From: Uranotaenia lowii | Lineage: Eukaryota; Arthropoda; Insecta; Diptera; Culicidae | Reading direction: 5' to 3' | Length of the DNA stretch: 64,000 bases | NCBI RefSeq assembly: GCF_029784155.1 | Contig: NC_073693.1 | Coordinates: 147,438,843 to 147,502,842, forward strand | Part shown: positions 21,748 through 33,545 of the stretch, piece after piece | How positions within the stretch are numbered: the first letter of the stretch is position 1 | Layout of the letters: each line of letters starts with the position of its first letter | The notes under the pieces: model-generated | Told to the model about the DNA's origin: nothing | Database searches by the model: none | Seen by the model: only the letters and a program-made list of their open reading frames with translations | Program-made: the position numbers and the translations under genes

Positions 21748-24700
21748 AATTCATTTTTATATATATAGATAAACTGTCAAATATAAAGAATTCAAAAAGT
21801 TCGTTCACTACGCTAAAACATTGCATACTTCAAGACGCAATTTTCTAATTTTTAGAAAAAAAAACCCTTTATTGGGTCCTTATTATTTGGAAATTATTGG
21901 AAAAATATTAAAAATTTCATGTTTAGCAATGATCAACACCATTCAGGAGAAAAATATATCTTTTTGATTTCGAGGAACTCATAACACATATTTTGGAACT
22001 TGAAAATATGGCGTTAAGAAGTTCATATACTCAAACGGTCGACATATTGGAATAAATATTTTTATTATAATTTTTTCCCTTGAGAACAAGCGTAACAAAG
22101 TGAAATTACTCAAAAAATTATTTTTTTTAAACTGTTTAAAATTTTTAACAGTTTTGTTATTTTGTTCTATAAGGCAACTTTTTCCAGAACATTTGATCTA
22201 TGTGAGACATTCCTGTTTCGAGATATAGCTGAGGAATCAAGAATTCCCAGGGATCAAGCATCCTAATTCTTCCCTATATTCATTGCTTAAAAGTTTTCGC
22301 TGGGATTTCAGAATTATAGATTCGATTCGAGTGTTTATTTAATTTTGAAAGAAAGTTAATAAATCCAGGTGTATTGAGATTTTTTTTTCTACCAAATCTG
22401 GCATCCGGAAACTTTTTGGATACTTGATCCCATTTTCTTGTTTTCATCTTTTTTTTGCAAAATTTGGCTACTCACAGCTTTAAACAGATTCTGGAAGCAA
22501 AATTCGAAATTTAAATTTAGCTAAAAATAAAAATAACACCAAAAATACACAATAACAACGCAACTGAATTTCAAACATCATTATCTTAGATATGATTACA
22601 ACACTAAATAAATTTTACTGATAAAATAAATGAAAATTTCCAAAACAAATCACAATGAAAGTTTCAAATCAATAATAAATTTGGTAAGTCATTGATATTT
22701 TTTTCAAAATGATGTTCCTTATCCTGAACTAGAAATTTGCCTCAAAGCAATTTCTGAGCAGCCTAGTTTTCAAATTTGTCATAAATATTTCCAAAACACA
22801 GTTTAAAAAACATCAGAATTCTATAATAAACGTCAGATCAGGTAAATAATCAACCATGAAATATTGTTAGTAAAATTGTTTGTAAAATATTTGTTTTTTG
22901 ATATTCATCTTAGTTTACATTTGTTTTTCTTAATTTTCAACTGAAGGGTTGATTGAATAATTCCGCTCTAGTGTTCAGTGTTCAAATTAGGGTGGTTGGA
23001 TTTACCGGGTTTTTTTTCAAATCTGGTATTTCGGTATTTGTAATTTATAAAACCGATAAAACCGGTAAAGCCGGGTTTTTTTCAAAACATATCGAATTCA
23101 TGAAAAATTCGTCAATTTCAGTAGTAATGACATAAAATGCTCAGAATTTATAACGCAATAGATTTAGCAAGATATTCGATTGAAAAAGAATGGTTTTGTG
23201 CCTTTTAATTATCCCTTTGTCATAAATCAATCATCATCCTCATGATAATCATAATATTTATCATCGTCATTTCATTATTATAATTTCGCTGTGAGGTTGC
23301 AGAAATTATAGAAATTTCATATAATTTTCAACGAATTTTTGCCCTGTACTCTGTAATACAGTATTCAGATTTAAGAACAGATTTCACAGATTTAGTATAA
23401 GTTTTAAAACGTCTTTCATGAAAATGATATATAAAAAGATTTAACGGTAGAAAAATTACTTATAAGGCAAAACACAGAACTCTGTGACAAAGTTTCTGGT
23501 TGACTCACAGAATTTCAGATTTTTGCTGTCCAAAATACGAATGCTTTCCCCACAACCTAGTTGGTGACCGTGCACTTTGGCACGGCCACAAATCTAAAGT
23601 CACCTCGGGGGAAGCTAAGCAAATCATTTTAATCAAATAATTAGCAGAATAGGGTAGTATAAATAAAATTTAACAAAATATTATTGAAAGCTTTAAAAAT
23701 TGAAATAAATAAGTGAAATTCTTAGAAAAAGCTAGTACGAATATGAGGAGAAATGGCACATTGATCACATCTATCAAAAAAAAAAACACAACACTCAAGG
23801 AATTGTAATCAGCCGTTTAACAACACTACACTTACAACACACCCCTGAAGACGCCTGAACACGTCTAATACGCAATTTAGACGAGTTCTGGAAAAACCAT
23901 GCGCAAGAGGAAAAACAAGGGACATTTCCTCTTCCACTTGGATCTGAACCCTGGAAGGAGGAACACCTACAAAATCTATCTGGTGTCAAGTTTTTATTAT
24001 CTCCCAAAATCACGCGTCTCCGAAGTATCCTTGAGAGTTCGCGAGTGGTTCTTTAAGTGGTTCAAGTGTCGAACGGATTCTGGCGGAGGCCACGAAAAGC
24101 CATTCCTGTCGGGCACTGCCTAAAGGAATCCAAGATCGGGACTGAAGCCGCGATATCGCCAACATATATCGGGCACAGTCACTGGCAAGACCACATGGTC
24201 GTGGTTTCTGGTTAAGGAGGAAGGCAATCGTTGAGCGGAAGGGTTTTCCCCAATATCCCTTGGCCAACTAGAACGGTTGTTACGGGCGGGAACTGCTCCC
24301 ACGGCACAACTAAGGTAGAGCGGTTTCCAGGACTGCTACGGAAGACGATCCAAAGCACGATTCCCCGGGTGGCCACGAGCGCTGTGGCTTGGCTAGAAGA
24401 CGGATCCTAGAAGCGGAGCGAACATCGTTGGGCCCATACACGTTACACCACACACCGTAGGTTTCGTAAGTACCTGTGTATAAATTTGAGAGTAGGGAAC
24501 TAAGGACAGTTAGGGAACTAGGGAAAGTGCCAAACTAACAGTTTCGACATTTAAATAAAATGATTTGCATTTGGCCAAAAACATTACAGTTCTCGTATTG
24601 TTCTTGCAAGCCGACCCTGAGTGATCTTAAAGGAGTCCTTGTGACTGAGCGGGCGTAACACAAGGGATTATTACATTACGTCGTATGAAACTAAATGTAA

Positions 24701-27700
24701 ATAAAGAGATTTCCTACCAAAAAAACCTATATAGACTAATCGCAACATCTTTCCATTTATAATATTTGTAGCCTGAACAACATATTCTATATGTAAAACA
24801 CAAATTTTAAAATTGTTTTGATGACTTTTGCAGCAATTTTCAGTGAATTCTTTAGATGTTTATACAACGTTTGTTTGAAGCCACCAGACATAATTGTTGA
24901 CAATGCAATTTAATAAAAAAAAATATAATAAATCAATTCCAGTTTTTTGTTTGGTTTTGCAAGTAATGTAAACTCGGCTTTCTTCAAAGATTTTCGGCTT
25001 ACCGCAACTTTCCTAAATTTCAAAACTGAATATTTGATCATGTCCGTATAAAACCGGATAATCTGGGAATATAATGAACTCGTTTCCAGTTTCTTCATAT
25101 GTTTAAAATATTATGTTTTCTCTGGGATGACATATAAAAAAATATTCATTGGAGCTTCCTGAAAAAAATTGCCCCGGGCCCCCCGAAGGCTTAATCCGGC
25201 CTTGAGGTAGGGTCAAGTGGGGTAATTATGAACACGAGGTAATTCCGAACAAGTGCCATACGTGCTGCTGTGGGGGATGAATGAACACCAAAAGTTCCAA
25301 AAGTGATAGTTTAACATCCGATTGATAGCTGTAAGGTGTTTCCGATCTGTTTTCAAATCATAGTGATATCACTTCAGATGTTTTAAAAAACCATTACCTC
25401 GTGAAACGGCAATCGTTTCGGACAGTGTTCAATGTTTTGAATATCAGATCATAGGAAATCCTGCTAGAATATTGTTATCCACTGTTTTACATGCAGTTTA
25501 TGATGCTTTGTCTGGATTTTGAAGAAATTTTGAAAAATTTTACTTGCACTGGTTCACATATGAGTGTTCATATTTACCCCATAGTTTCCGTCCTATGGGG
25601 TAATTATGAACACATCTTCTTATGCATTTCCTGACATTTCTAATGCTTTTTAATGGCCAAATGATTTATTCATCAACTTAGGGGGCCATTCACTAATTAT
25701 CCAAGCGTTTCCAGACCCCTTTCCCCCTCCTCCCCTTGTAAGAAATTTCTTTAAAAACTACTCTCCCCCCCTTTCTATAACATTTTAACATATTAACGAC
25801 CGTGAAGAAATCTTAGCCGGGAAACATCAACACTCGGCACTTATACCCCAGAATCCACTGGACCAAATTCAAAAAAGTTCATAATTGAATTAGGTCTACA
25901 ATGTGTTAAGTTTTGAATTTTTGAGAAATTGATTTTTTTTTTCCAAAATTGAGATTCGGATTTAGAAAAAAAGCTCTACCAGTTCTTTTCAGTCTTTGCA
26001 AAAACTTTTGAACCCCATTTTTTATAAACTGAAAATAAAGTTTCAAAAGTGGAAAAAAGTGAATAGAACAGAAATTTTGAAAAAAGCTCAATCTGTAACC
26101 AAATTTAAACAAGTCTTAATTTTGTTTAAATAAATAGTGATGAAAACTCGATTTTCGTTGATAAAAAAGGTAGTCAATAGTTTTACCGGTAATACCAAAA
26201 CCGAAAACTTGTATCCCAGGAATAGTTCTCTTATACCGAGTACAGGTTTTACGTGCTTCCAAAACCAGGTTTTTTGATAATTGATAAACAATAAGGTTAT
26301 AAACCAGAAATGTTTAATTTGACTAAAAATTAAATTCCCCTTTGTTTACAAAAGGTTTGCTGATCGAGCTTTTATTCATAACTGTATGAAATTTAACATT
26401 ACTATGAACCTTAAATCTCTGTGGCAACAGTAAAATCTATGAAAAACTTTGATAAATTCAATTGGTGAATAAGTCCACAAAGCAAAGATCAATTTTCCTG
26501 AATGTTTGGACATCGTGCTGCTATTCAGAACATTAGAATTACAGCAAAAAATAATTTTTTATGTGTTAAATCCGGAAAAATCTATTTTCTTGCAGTCTAA
26601 TTTTTTACTTAGATACTTTTTTCAATATTAATTTATGCCTACCCCTTTTCTGATACCTGATAGATACTTTTTTCAATGTTAATTTGTTCGAATATTTTTT
26701 TTAATTTGGTGCAAAATGAACATCTTTTGGTTGAAGATTTTCTCTTTAAGTTTGATGAGGAAAACTTCGGTAGTACTTCAAATTTTTTATGAAAGAATAG
26801 AACTACTTATGTGAACTTTCAGATAGATGATAAAAAAATTTATAAGTGTAAATATTTTTCAAAACTTTCGATCATATAGAACTGACAAGAATTGTAAAAA
26901 TGACTGTTCACTGATCCAAGAAGATTTCAATAAGTGTTTTTGTGAAAGGGTTGTATTTTCGAATGTCCTGTATGTATATAGGTTTCAATTTCATGATACC
27001 TCGCACGTACGTGAAAAGCCTATCCCACGACATTTTGGTGAAGATTTGATGTTTGCTGCGCAGGACATTTTAAACGGATGTAAAAACTATCGAGTAGCCT
27101 AACTCGTCTAAAATTTCACACGCATGGAGAGGTCCTATCAAATAAAATTTTCTGTAAAGACGTAAAGAAACGTACGTAAGAGACGTAACATAGAAATTAA
27201 AGTCTAGAAACAATAAATAGAAAAATATCAATAAAAAAGAACACTAAATAGCTATTTTTCTATTGTTTTACATATTTTATACATGAATTGGATTGAGTTT
27301 TTATAAAACAACCCATTTTCTTGTTACTGCTTATTATTTTCATTATTTGGTGTTGAATTGAGATTTTCTGACACCATATAACTCTTATTGGACAAGTCTC
27401 GGGGTAAATATGAACATACTTCGGGGTAATTATGTACATAATTTTTTAAGTAAAAAATCACCATACACTGCCTACTATGGATAAATGTAACGTATAACTA
27501 CTGTTACTTTTCAAAAATTTTATACCAAGTTCGTAATCCGTGTTCATAATTACCCCCTAGAGGGTGGGGTAAATATGAACAGACGGGGTAATTATGAACA
27601 GACATCCCAAGGACAGAGGTTGCGACCAAAAAACAAAAGTTGTTTAACAGAATGATGAAGAGCACGGAAACATTCATTGATGGTAGCTTTTCAAAGTTTG

Positions 27701-30700
27701 TGATAAGAAATTAACATATGATGGCTGTAAGTGTGCCAAATGAAGAAATTTTGTTCATAATTACCCCACCTAGCCCTATAGTATTTAGATGATGTTACAT
27801 GATCTAAAAAAGAAAAATATAACAGTTTTCAAAATTTGGAACGACTGCATTTCAAGTATTTATTACATTTCTGCAGAAAGTTAAAAAAAAAAACTTGAAT
27901 ACATTCACATTTTTTTGGAACCTGCAAAACGATAAGATTTATGCTATAAAAATTATCTGGAAGTCAATTTGGTTTAAAACTTCTTTAAAAATTCGTTAAA
28001 TGAGGAAAAGTAAACGAAAAGAAAGCTTTCATAACTTTTTTCGCAGAGCTCAAAATTATTTTGAGTCTTGAGCAAAGTTGATAATTGATTCGAAACTTTT
28101 ATTTTAAAATGTAATGTTTTTGTTTTCAAGTTTTGATAAAAAAAAGGGCAGAGCATCCTTAAATAATTTTAACCTATTTTGAAAAGTTATTTCAATAACA
28201 AAAATCAACAGAAAAATTTCATATTTAGATTCAGGGCACCTAAACTGGTCAAAATTTCGTTTTAAATTGATTGCTCCTCGAAAAATGTTAATTTTGTGGC
28301 CTTGCGTAATTTATCAAAACGTTTTCAAATGTGATGTAGAGCACTTAGCAAAATAAGAAAATAAAATTGATTCTGAAATTGGTTTCTTGAAGAATATTTC
28401 ATATCAGCATAACATTTTAAATGACATAAATGATTTTTTTTTAATTAAAATTTTTAGTAATAGTGTAGATGACGTCAGATTTCAGATTTGTTCAGCTAAT
28501 TCTGTTGACCATCGTAAAAAATAAACGTCTGGAAACCATGTAATCCAACTTGTCGTGGTATAAAATTAGATTAATAAATTTACGGGTGAGGGGGGAGGAG
28601 TATATTTTTTATAATTTTCTAAGGTTAGGGGCCGTTCAAATATGACATATCACAAACTTCGATTTTTATGATCCACCTCTCCCCTCTAAGAAACACATTC
28701 GGATCAGTTTTTTTTATTCAAAATTCACAAAACGTTATTAAACTCCCTTCCCCCCTCATTGCGTTACGTAATATTTGATTGGTCCCTAATATAAGGTTGC
28801 CAGGTTTTATCCGGGTTTGCTCGGATATTCAATACAAAATTTGGGAACAGTCCAGACCGACCTGGTTGCCCGGATTTCCGTGCAAAATTCCTGGATTTTG
28901 CCCGGATTTATTCACTTTATTTGGCAAATCAAACAAAAAACATGCTTCCAAAACGAAATTTTTAGGGCAAAATTTTTGAAAATAATCATGGTAGGTTTTT
29001 TGGAAGCCTTGAAAACGATTTAAAATCTGTCAAAAAAAATTTATTTTTCTCGAGTTTTGTTGAGTGACTTTTGGCAAAATTTTCCCGGATATTGCTCGGA
29101 GTTTTGATCGTCAATTTTGAAATCAAATGCCTGGATTTTGCCGGGGTTTTCTATGAAATTGCCCGAATTTGTCCGGTTCGGACACGTGCTGAAAAAATTC
29201 TGGCAACCTTACCCTATCAGGATTGCTGTTTTGCTTCATTTGGCTTATTTGTCTACAACATTAATTTTGTGAGAGATTTGTTTGTATTTGTTAGAAGATA
29301 TTGCTCAATCCACCCTACACACCCTAGAAAAAACATTAAAAAAAATTGTTTAACTATCCATGCAGTCTGTTGAAACTAATTTTTCCAAAAGATTAATTCT
29401 ATTTTAGATAATTGCAGGTATAAGGGAATCAATAAAATGAGTAATAAAAAATTAACACCTAACTTTGCATTTTTTTTTGGCTGTTGGCCAAGCCTTCTCT
29501 AAATAGTACATAAGTTTAAAGGTAGTATTAGCAACCAAAATTAGCTTAGGTAGAAAAAATGGTTTATTTGATAGGTGGCAAGATGATTTTATATTTGTTT
29601 GAATAATAAATGATAGGTCCCACAGAACTGCAAAATATGCTTTTTTCCCATAAAGTTAAAGTTTTCGATACTCAGGAGTGAATTAAAATGTTTGAAAATC
29701 ATCAAAAAATATATAACAACACTGCAGATTTTCACAACGGGGATATCGATAAAGAGAGAAGATACGCAAATAATCACGCGTATTGTGCAGGCAATGATTG
29801 AAATTTTGTCCAATTGTTTGTGTCAATGAGTAGATTTGAAACGAGAGAAACCAGTGCTCAGAGTGAGTGAGAGGGAGAGAGAGAAAGAAATTGTGCGAAA
29901 TGTTGCGAATTGTTGCAAATTGTGGCAAACTGTTGCAAATTATGCAGTAATTGAGTAATTTTGATCATTACCGTTCGAAATACAAATAAACCTCTCTGTA
30001 TTGATTTACCCGTTCAAAACTATGTTCTAGACTGGGTCTCATTTTGGTAGTAATTGCCATAAGAGTTACAAAAGTTATCTCTCCGTTTTGCCGCCAGAAT
30101 TCTCCTTCTAATGTAATATTTTAGAAAATATCCAATACTTACTAATGTATTACCTTAAGAATGATAAAATCCTCGTCATTTACCTGAAAAGAAGAGAAAA
30201 ACCTATTATAATTTTGCCATTCGTCACAACATAAATGTATACAGAACTTGCGAACTTATATGTTACACTCGATATAAGTAACAATTCATTCAATATTGAG
30301 GAATGAACATTGTTAAAGATCGATTCAGTCATCCAAGGAATAATTACTTTATTATTCAAATCTGTCTTAATTTCCACTAGAGTTGGCACTAGGTTATGGC
30401 TGATTTGGATTGATGAGTTATTGTTCAATAGGAGAGTTTTCTGAATTTTGAAAAACAATTTAAATGAAATCTTCCATGATGAATACGTTATACTATGAAG
30501 TGAGAGGTTCAATGCATATATTTTTTTATGATTATTTTCGTTTAAGCATCTTTGTGTCATTTGGATTTGTATTGTAATTACAGATTGATTTGTTTAAAGC
30601 TACCGTTAACATTAATCATCGTAAAATAACATATAAACTTCTACCTTCACAGATCAACTAGCCGAGTCCGTCATTTCTGTGCTAAACGCCAATGTGTTGA

Positions 30701-31461
30701 AAGCCTTCTGGAAGTTTCCGTTTCCACAAAATGGACCAATGCAAAAGTTCAACCATCGGAGTGGAAAATCGGTGCTGGTGCCATTCATGGAGCTGCAGCA
30801 GACCCTCTACTATCAATCGCAAATCAACGGGATAGATGCTCAAGTTTTGAGACTGCCATTCAAGGGAGGATTATTTTCCATGTACCTTATTTTGCCACAC
30901 GAAAACTCTTCAATCCAAGCAATTCTGGAGGAACCTCTTTTTCCAAACGTATTTTCCAATTTGGTTGAAACCAAGCTTCGTGTATTGATTCCCAAATTTA
31001 AATTTGATGATGTATATGATTTCAAAGAAATTTTGAAAAATGTTAGTCAAAGATTGATTATTTTGTTTTCAAATTGAATAACCTTTCCTTTTCATTGTTC
31101 CTTCATAGATCGGAATTCAACAGATTTTTTCTGAAAACGCTTCACTGCCGCTGCTGGCTCGAGGAAGAGGTACAAAGAATAAACTAAAATTATCGAACTT
31201 GATCCAAAAGACAGGCATTGTGTTAAACGAACAGGGTAGTGAAATTGCAGCCGTTTCTGGTAGGTTGAAACTTATTAGGGATAATGACCTTATCTTATCA
31301 AAATTACCTTACTTTCAGGCTCAACAGTGACTGTTTCCAGTAAATTGGGGGATACAGAACTGCCCACCTTTAACGCCAACCGACCATTCATTTTCCTCAT
31401 TGAAGACGATACACAGGGAACGCTGTTGTTCGCCGGAAAGCTGGAGGATCCTTCAAGTTAA
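16324..31461 (+). CDS. Serpin B, complete, 7 exons, 13.5 kb fourth intron
   Basis: Exons: 16324-16351, 16479-16585, 16646-16846, 16914-17127, 30653-31041, 31109-31259, 31319-31461. They total 1233 nt (410 aa plus stop). All junctions are GT-AG and in phase. Exons 1-2 give a signal peptide ('MRKRTFLAF' plus hydrophobic 'FILIHLCFV'). The fold is complete: 'ENVIFSPFPIKVMLALLFEA', 'LRLPFKGGLFSMYLILPHE', and C-terminal 'NANRPFIFLIEDDTQG'. Two oddities stand out. The NAxYFKGxW motif reads 'NANVLKAFW', and the hinge is 'NEQGSEIAAVSG', with Ile where Ala is usual (P12). Inhibitory activity is therefore less certain than in serpin C. Compared with C it has one extra intron (16847-16913). The 17128-30652 intron is filled with transposons, yet both halves match C exon for exon. 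A polyA signal lies at 31749. Confidence 0.88.
17673..19721 (+). mobile_element. Unclassified ACTAGCTGACC element, copy 1
   Basis: Starts ACTAGCTGACCCGGTGTGCT and ends with an (ACAG)n run followed by AAATTCATTTTTATATATATAGAT. The interior is about ten degenerate units of ~150 bp. Each has a conserved CCAAATTTGGTTCCATTTGC block, then a C-rich stretch facing a G-rich stretch (CCCCCTCCCCC ... GGAGGGAGGGG) able to form a hairpin. It abuts copy 2 head to tail with no spacer. No protein is recognised. The class is unknown to me. Confidence 0.7.
19671..19697 (+). repeat. (ACAG)n microsatellite, end of copy 1
   Basis: Uninterrupted ACAG tetranucleotide run directly before the AT-rich tail. Confidence 0.9.
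19722..21770 (+). mobile_element. Unclassified ACTAGCTGACC element, copy 2
   Basis: Same plan as copy 1: ACTAGCTGACCCGGTGTGCT start, degenerate ~150 bp units, a final block CCAAGTTTCATGCAAATCGG, then a longer (ACAG)n run and TATATATATAGAT. Successive CCAAATTTGG blocks near 20912, 21063 and 21214 are spaced about 151 bp apart. Length is practically equal to copy 1 (2049 bp each), suggesting a tandem duplication or insertion into a preferred TATATAGAT site. Confidence 0.7.
21699..21747 (+). repeat. (ACAG)n microsatellite, end of copy 2
   Basis: ACAG tetranucleotide run at the same structural position as in copy 1, but longer. Confidence 0.9.
22277..23800. other. Intron DNA of serpin B, repeat fragments only
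   Basis: AT-rich. Near 22380-22450 a fragment resembles the left end of the 17337 element. Near 23000-23090 an ACCGG/CCGGT-rich patch (ACCGGGTTTTTTTTCAAATC) looks like a degraded repeat end. No exon is seen. Confidence 0.4.
23801..24660 (+). mobile_element. Solo-LTR-like unit, ~860 bp
   Basis: A 5 bp direct repeat CAAGG flanks the unit (23796-23800 and 24661-24665). Inside are TG near the left end and GGGCGTAACA at the right end, a TATA-like TGTATAAATTTG at about 24477 and AATAAA at about 24555. This is the U3-R-U5 order of a plus-strand LTR. Base composition is distinctly more GC-rich than the flanks. No internal domain or partner LTR is present. The left boundary (AATTGTAATC versus TGTAATC) is uncertain by 3 bp. 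Confidence 0.5.
25077..25204. mobile_element. hAT-like element end fragment
   Basis: CCCCGGGCCCCCCGAAGGCT followed by TAATCCGGCCTTG matches the right end of the hAT-like element at 42823-46710, including upstream similarity (CCAGTTT, ATGTTTTCTCTGGG). The other end was not located. Confidence 0.5.
25210..27776. mobile_element. TA-flanked 2.6 kb element with iterated GGGGTAATTATGAAC
   Basis: The termini GGGTCAAGTGGGGTAATTAT and (complement of the right end) GGGCTAGGTGGGGTAATTAT are followed on both sides by GAAC, with TA outside (25208-25209, 27777-27778). The terminal motif GGGGTAA(T/A)TATGAAC recurs internally in both orientations, about nine times in total, clustered near each end. The longest internal frame (26827-27102) matches nothing I recognise. 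Likely non-autonomous. It lies in intron 4 of serpin B. Confidence 0.75.
27779..28791. other. Intron DNA of serpin B, nothing recognised
   Basis: AT-rich with a short C-rich/G-rich patch near 28585-28770. No exon or repeat termini are paired here. Confidence 0.4.
28792..29211. mobile_element. hAT-like MITE with TAAGGTTGCCAG termini
   Basis: TAAGGTTGCCAG at the left and its complement at the right. The adjoining 8-mers CCCTAATA and CCCTATCA are a near-perfect 8 bp duplication as made by hAT elements. The interior is rich in CCGG/CCCGG words. A second family member with a perfect 8 bp duplication is at 56303-56791. Confidence 0.75.
29212..30652. other. Intron DNA of serpin B
   Basis: AT-rich, with a GAGA-rich microsatellite (about 29860-29890) followed by a TTGC-AAATTG-type short tandem (29895-29945). 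The end carries a 3' splice site (CTACCTTCACAG) for exon 5. Confidence 0.45.
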
Positions 31462-31748
31462 AAATCGTCGGCATTGATTAAAAATTTGAGCATGTAATAT
31501 GGTTTCTAAACACAATAATCTTAAACGAGACAGCCAAGAAAAAAACATCAAAAGGAAATGAAAAGGACTTTCAATATATTGTGAAAAAAGGCCCATAAAC
31601 ATTATAATCTTTTGCTTTTTTTGCCGAAATCGTTTCAAAAAATAGAAAACCTCAGTAAACGTGTAGTTAAAAAATTATTATTTTTTTATTGTTTTCTGTA
31701 GTTCAACTATAATAATTAAACGATTCAAAACCTGGTAATATGGTATTC

Positions 31749-31754
31749 AATAAA
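31749..31754 (+). terminator. Polyadenylation signal of serpin B
   Basis: AATAAA 288 bp after the stop codon, the first full match downstream. A nearer variant may be used instead. Confidence 0.45.
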
Positions 31755-32952
31755 CCGTCAAACCCGTTCACCTCTTAATAAATTTTTAACTAATGTTTTC
31801 ACTAACTAATAGCAGTGAGTTACTACCAGTGCCAATGACTATGAATAGAATTTTTGGACAAAATTTATCCAGGCAAGGAGATCAATATACTTTCATTTTG
31901 TTGAGGAGTGACATAAACAACAATATTTTTCCCTCAAAATTTTTTTCAAGAGGTATTCATAAAATTTCATCGTTTTCCATCCAGTTGAGAGGTCAACATT
32001 ACACCTGTGTTTATGTGTTTATTACTTCGAAGATGCAGCTCTAAAATGTCATTTGAATATTATTTAGGTTTTTGTTACTTCGCTTTGTTTGAACTATAAA
32101 ACTTTACGAGCAATTCAACCCTAACAAATTTCATTTTATCAGTTGGTATACAGAGAACAAAACAAAAATAATAACACTATATTTTTTTAACAAACGAATG
32201 ATTGACTATCGTCGAAATTTTCTTCAAAACTTTGTTTTAAGTTGTTCAACGGATAACTCAAGCTATCAATTCTTTTTTCTATAGAACCAATTGACGTTGG
32301 GGACCTAAAACACTATATTCCGAATTTCAAGTCGTAGATAGCAGCAATATCTTGTCCTGGAACGGAATTGAGGCCATTTTCGACAATCCGAGATTAATCC
32401 AGGTGGTAACGAAGTTTTTAAGAACATTCTTAGCAAACTTATCCCTAAGTAAAAGTCAAATCGCTTCACAGTCTGTAACAAAGTTGTTAAATGAGTCAAA
32501 ATCTTCAATTTCGAATGTTCAAAGACATCCTTGAATGATGTCAGTTATAGTTTAAACCTTATCTAATAAATTTCCTAAAATTGTGGAACTGTTAAATGCT
32601 GTTCTCTTTTGTAATCATAGTTAAGGGCAAACACGAAGATATAGCGACACATTCAACAGGTCATAACTTTTTTACGATTGGGTGAAAATCAACAAAATTT
32701 TGCACAGTTTCTCATTGTTGTGTATTGTTCACATGCTGTCAAACTCGAAAGCGTGTTTTTCGATTCAACGAAAATGGAGATGAACCAACCAGCAAAGAAA
32801 TAACGTACAACAAAAGTAAAAATGTGCGGCCCATGCCCTCGGTATAACCAGAAGGCGGCAATGTTACACGATTTTTCTATGTATCGTGTGACCAACATCT
32901 TTTAAACAAGTCTTGGTGAATCTCGTTTTCAAGCTTTTTTTTCCTCAGATTT
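31755..32952. other. Intergenic, possible transposon scrap
   Basis: No gene is seen. Near 32770-32890 a stretch reads 'MEMNQPAKK', then a stop, then 'MCGPCPRYNQKAAM', which looks like the broken start of a transposase-type protein but is too short to classify. Confidence 0.35.
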
Positions 32953-33545
32953 AAGCTAGAATCCCGAGCCTCGGAATTGCCGATAGACGGAACAGTCGAA
33001 GAACAGTGGTGTGGAATCAAGAATGCCTTTATCACGACGAGCCGGTACTCTCGGTAAAGTATGTGGAAGAAGAAGTGAATGGATGTCGGATGAAACTTGG
33101 AGGATGGTCGATGATCGGAGAAAGGCGAAAGTCGGAATTGAGCAGGCATGAACCGGGTCAGCCAAAGCAGCCGCCCGCTTTCGATATGCGGAGCTGGAAA
33201 AGGCAGTTAAACGAGCTTGTAAACGAGACAAGAGAGCCTGGACAAATTCCCTAGCCGAAGAGGGAGAAAGAGCCGCCGCCAATGGAGATATCCGATGACA
33301 TTTCTCGCCGCCTCAGTGGTGCAAGGACTAATGCAAGAATGCCGCTGAAAGACCGAGCAGGTCAGTTATTGACCGATCGAATAGATCAGCTCAAACGATG
33401 GACTTAGCACTTCGAACAACTCTTCCGAGTCACGAATAGCGATGGCCAACAGAACCCGTAGCCTGAAGCGCTAACAGTAAGTAGCAGAAATGGCGTCAAC
33501 TCGGAAGCGCCCTCGCTGGCTGAAATAGAAGCGGCAATCAAAAAC

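Larger units (their letters stand above)
17337..22274. mobile_element. TA-flanked element interrupted by two nested elements
   Basis: The ends GGGAAGAATGGAGATACTTG and (complement of right end) GGGAAGAATTAGGATGCTTG both continue into ATCCC, giving a ~25 bp inverted repeat. TA lies on both sides (17335-17336, 22275-22276). Without the insertion at 17673-21770 it would be about 840 bp. No transposase is seen. It lies in intron 4 of serpin B. A further copy of the end sequence (TACTTGATCCCATTTTCTTG) occurs at about 22423. Confidence 0.7.

Noticed and set aside
30180..30560. 126-codon minus frame in serpin B intron
   Set aside because: It is low-complexity, AT-driven sequence with no recognisable motif or splice context.
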